Origin: Dermanyssus gallinae
Lineage: Eukaryota > Arthropoda > Arachnida > Mesostigmata > Dermanyssidae
DNA: 64,000 nt
Direction of reading: 5' to 3'
Assembly: GCA_003439945.1 (NCBI GenBank)
Contig: QVRM01002491.1
Location: 62,001-126,000, forward strand
In this document: positions 60,896 through 64,000 of the stretch, piece after piece
Numbering within the stretch: the first letter of the stretch is position 1
Layout: every line of letters starts with the position of its first letter
Translations under genes and position numbers: made by a program
The notes under the pieces: generated by a model
What the model was told of the DNA's origin: nothing
What the model saw: only the letters and a program-made list of their open reading frames with translations
Databases searched by the model: none

Positions 60896-62919
60896 CAGCT
60901 TTCTATGACCGCAACGAAACAAGACAAGCGACAACAGCGCTCGACAAAGGCGGCAACATAAGTTTATATTTTTTTTATTATTATTATTATTATTGTAACT
61001 GTTACTCTTGGCGGAGTGAGTCAATTGGGTGGCTGGCCAGCTGCAAGTATGTGGAAATAGTATTCTTTTTTCTAATGCGCAATACCGCCCGCAGTGACGG
61101 CCCGCAGAAGCTCCGCTGTGCTCCGTAGTAACGATGGGTGTAGGAAGAGAGGTAGGTATACCTCCTCATCTCTGCCACGAAGCAAACGCATTGACCGAGC
61201 TGTCCGGCGAAATTATCAATTAGTTCCTGCGTCAATCGGCCACATTTATCTGCCTCCTTCTCATGTGGCCGTGGCGTCCGTGCATGTTGCAAACCCGTCC
61301 TCCTTTCAGTTTGGTGTTGTTGTTTTTGTCATAATGGCGTTTGTTGGCACCGCGGTTATTACTTTTGTTGTCACCGTTGATACTTATTATTTTCATTATT
61401 GTGGTTGCTGATAGATTCAGCCGTTCGGTAGTTCGCTGTCTTTAGTCTAAAGACCACCGATTATATTTACAATAATTTGCAACTTTTAAACTTGCTATTC
61501 TAATTTTACCATTTGATGAGAAACAGTGTAATAATTACAAACCTTTGTATGAAGCGATTCCTTGCTTGGGTTAGTACTGCGGCATTCAATGTTTTTAATT
61601 GGTGCACGGCAGTTGCTCTCACTAATGATTGGACTAAACGATAAACGACGATATAAGGAGAGACCGTTACCTATAAGCGACTATGAACAACATTTTTGCC
61701 ACTGAGAAGTTTTGGGCGAAGAGAACTGCTACCAAACGCGTGGAGTAGTTTAGATGTTTGCACTTCAGATAACGCTACAGCTGAGTGTAATACATCAGTG
61801 TTGCACGCTGTACTCGTTATTGCTACCAGGTGGTCTATGTTTACACCCTCTAAGCTAAGAAGGATGCACCTTCTATTCCCGCCCATCAACGTGATTGTTC
61901 TTGTAGCGGACGGAATGCGCAGAGAATCAAACGATCGAGCTGATCAGCAAACTGGCTGTGCCACCACTCTCGTAACGCAAAACTCTAACGCCTAAAGGTG
62001 GCCTGCTGTTGAAAGCCAGCATTTTATCTTAGCGAGGAGGTCGCCGCGTACAGGTGAGCCAAACAATGATTCGCTCCGCACTGACGAAGATGACGATTCT
62101 GGCGTATCGACGTATCGAAAGGTCAAGTTCAAGTCCATATTTTAAACAAAAACCTTGCATCACCATATGTTAGCTGACATGTTGTTATAATAGAATGATG
62201 CTAAATCGAGCAAGAGATGTTATTGCTTATGTTGTCCGTTTTTGTTGACCATAACGACCGACCTATCGTGCTGCAGTCTGTGTGTGTAGCCAGCCGCTCT
62301 GCAGCTCGAGTGGCGTTTTTGTTGCCGGCTGCTCACGGCTACTGTTGACGTTGTTGTGGTTACCTTTGATGCCCTTCAAGTAATCGTCCTCATTGCTCCT
62401 TGTTTTCGGCAACTGCGTATGACGGCTATCAGAGTTATGGTTTTTTTATTGCCGCCCAGTACTAGTATGTGATAGTAAAACAATTGATAGAGTGCTTTCC
62501 GCAAACTCTGTTAGACGAGCAAACAAGCCGCACGTACTGCAAACATACCGCGTTTGTGTACAGCTGAACGATTTTGCGATGATTATGGTCAAGACATGAC
62601 TTTGTCGTAGAGCATTTCCCTTGGAAATGTCCAAGCGTTTAACGTTAAATAATACAACCGCTTCACGCACTCCAGTCGTTGGAGATTTTATTACCTTCGA
62701 TGGTTACGCTGTTATGTAGAAAAGCCGCCGACGTTGTCGTCTCTTCTTTGTATCTATATTGTGGTCATAATAATAATAATAATTATAGTAATAATCATCA
62801 TCATTATCATCGATAATATTGTCGTTGTTGATACTAAACACACAATGCTACTCAACTACAAGCTTCTCTAACAGATTTTCGATATCGCATGCATTATACA
62901 AACTGATGTCATCAGCGTA

Positions 62920-62954
<35 letters not shown>

Positions 62955-63341
62955 ATTTCCCCCCAAAAACTTAAGCATTTGTAATGCAGTTTCGCAAATA
63001 AACCACGTTCTGAAATGCATTGAGTACTCAAAAATGATCGGTCTCCAACAAGTGTTACGAGTTTTGCCGAATCCTCGAAACGCTATATATATATATATAT
63101 ATGCGCCGCTTCGTTGGGCTTGTTAACAGATCCAAGCACTGATACACTAATGAGGCAACATGATAGCGGTGGGCGCAAGTGCAATGAGGCTAATAACCTT
63201 CGTTGGTTGGGGGTGCGATGAAGTAACATACAACGCGGAGGCTGGAGCGGCTGGAACAACGGGGAGGGGATGTGAACGTAAAGCGACCTGATAATGAAAC
63301 TTCTGACACACTCGCTGTATGCTTCTCTGCGTTCCTTTTCC

Positions 63342-63383
<42 letters not shown>

Positions 63384-64000
63384 GCTTTCTCTGCGACTCG
63401 GTGAAGGGCCAGCCATGCAGCCATAAAGGTGAAAGTTGCGCTTTTTTTCGCCATTCCGCTCATTCAGGCAGAAAACAAGCGTGATTCAGCCAGCGAGCAT
63501 AGTAGTGCTTGTTATTTGTACGGTTCCGAGATAGGAGTCAGACAGACGGACAGACAGACGGGCGCTCATCGGCTCCGAACCGAATCCGGATCGATGTGAC
63601 CAGCGGCCGGCCAGCATCGGTGTTACCAAAATACACCAAGAGAGGGCAGGGCGCTGGCAGTGACGACGGTTGTAGTGGTGATGCTGGTGGTGATGGTGAC
63701 GGTGGCGGCGATAGGCTTTTGATTGAAGACGTAGGTATTGATTACGTTGGTGATTATCTCGTCATCTGTTGTCTAGCTCGCAAATGAAGTTGTTCCTGTT
63801 GTTGTTGTCGGCAATAGGCCGCAGCGGCAGCAATTTCTACAATGCGAACGGCTTATGCACTGGCAGTATGAGCAGCAGCAGCAAAAAAAGAAACACTTAA
63901 AGCTGGTGATGATGCCCTCCGGGCTTTCTTCGACAACCATGATGATGATGATGATGATGACGTACTATGCAAAATGAGGTATGAAAAGGGTTAACTTGTT
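60896..64000. other. Mixed DNA and repeats, no gene supported
   Basis: (ATT)n lies at 60,975-60,995, GTT-rich DNA at 61,310-61,410, (TAA)n at 62,767-62,785, (TA)n at 62,923-62,950 and 63,084-63,101, and GAT/ATG repeats at 63,938-63,960. Overlapping frames at 61,671-61,995 on both strands have mixed codons but no motif or good splice site. Confidence 0.5.
63340..63383. repeat. (CT)n-(CA)n compound dinucleotide repeat
   Basis: About 11 CT units followed directly by about 10 CA units. Confidence 0.95.

Noticed and set aside
1..64000. Integrated viral genes, CRISPR arrays, bacterial operons, rRNA
   Set aside because: I scanned both strands for recognisable polymerase, capsid or glycoprotein-like frames, for spaced direct repeats and for operon-like gene order. 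None was found; the only polymerase is the non-LTR retroelement RT.

Overview
The window looks like non-coding-dominated nuclear DNA of an arthropod. I lean towards a mite or other chelicerate, but only weakly. The support is: no operons or long open frames, spliceosomal-type signals (GTAAGT/GTGAGT donors, a branch-point plus polypyrimidine-AG acceptor), Tc1/mariner elements of animal type, a non-LTR retrotransposon with a restriction-like endonuclease, and very many (TA)n, (CAA/GTT)n, (CAG)n and (CGA/TCG)n microsatellites. I see no rRNA gene, intact tRNA, CRISPR array, viral gene or complete host gene.

Two kinds of DNA alternate. The first is GC-richer and packed with trinucleotide repeats (about 0.4-5.6, 9.8-10.9, 15.2-18.3, 19.7-22.7, 24.7-27.8, 31.7-35.5, 36.6-37.3, 38.7-39.4, 41.4-44.3, 51.3-52.1, 55.4-56.8 and 61.2-64 kb). 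Most long open frames there are runs of V, L, N, T, Q or S from the repeats. The second is AT-richer and holds the transposons: a retroelement fragment at 7.2 kb, a giant inverted-repeat DD41D-type element at 12.3-14.5 kb, a nearly full-length DD34D mariner at 28.2-29.45 kb, a badly decayed mariner at 42.6-43.5 kb, and two retroelement 3' ends lying tail to tail at 52.55-55.0 kb. Two different diverged tandem duplications sit side by side at 48.2-49.5 kb.

Host coding capacity is visible only as short possible exons, none of which I can name. The best are: a 37-codon signal-peptide exon ending in GTAAGT at 52,144-52,254 (+), with a possible membrane-anchor terminal exon at 55,460 in matching phase, so that the retroelements would lie in its intron; a 56-codon first exon ending in GTATGT at 34,302-34,469 (+); a 44-nt microexon with a textbook acceptor at 23,941-23,984 (+); and an Asn-rich terminal exon at about 39,086-39,314 (+). 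The window therefore probably covers introns and flanks of one or more long host genes interrupted by transposons. All exon calls are inference from splice-like sites and codon texture.
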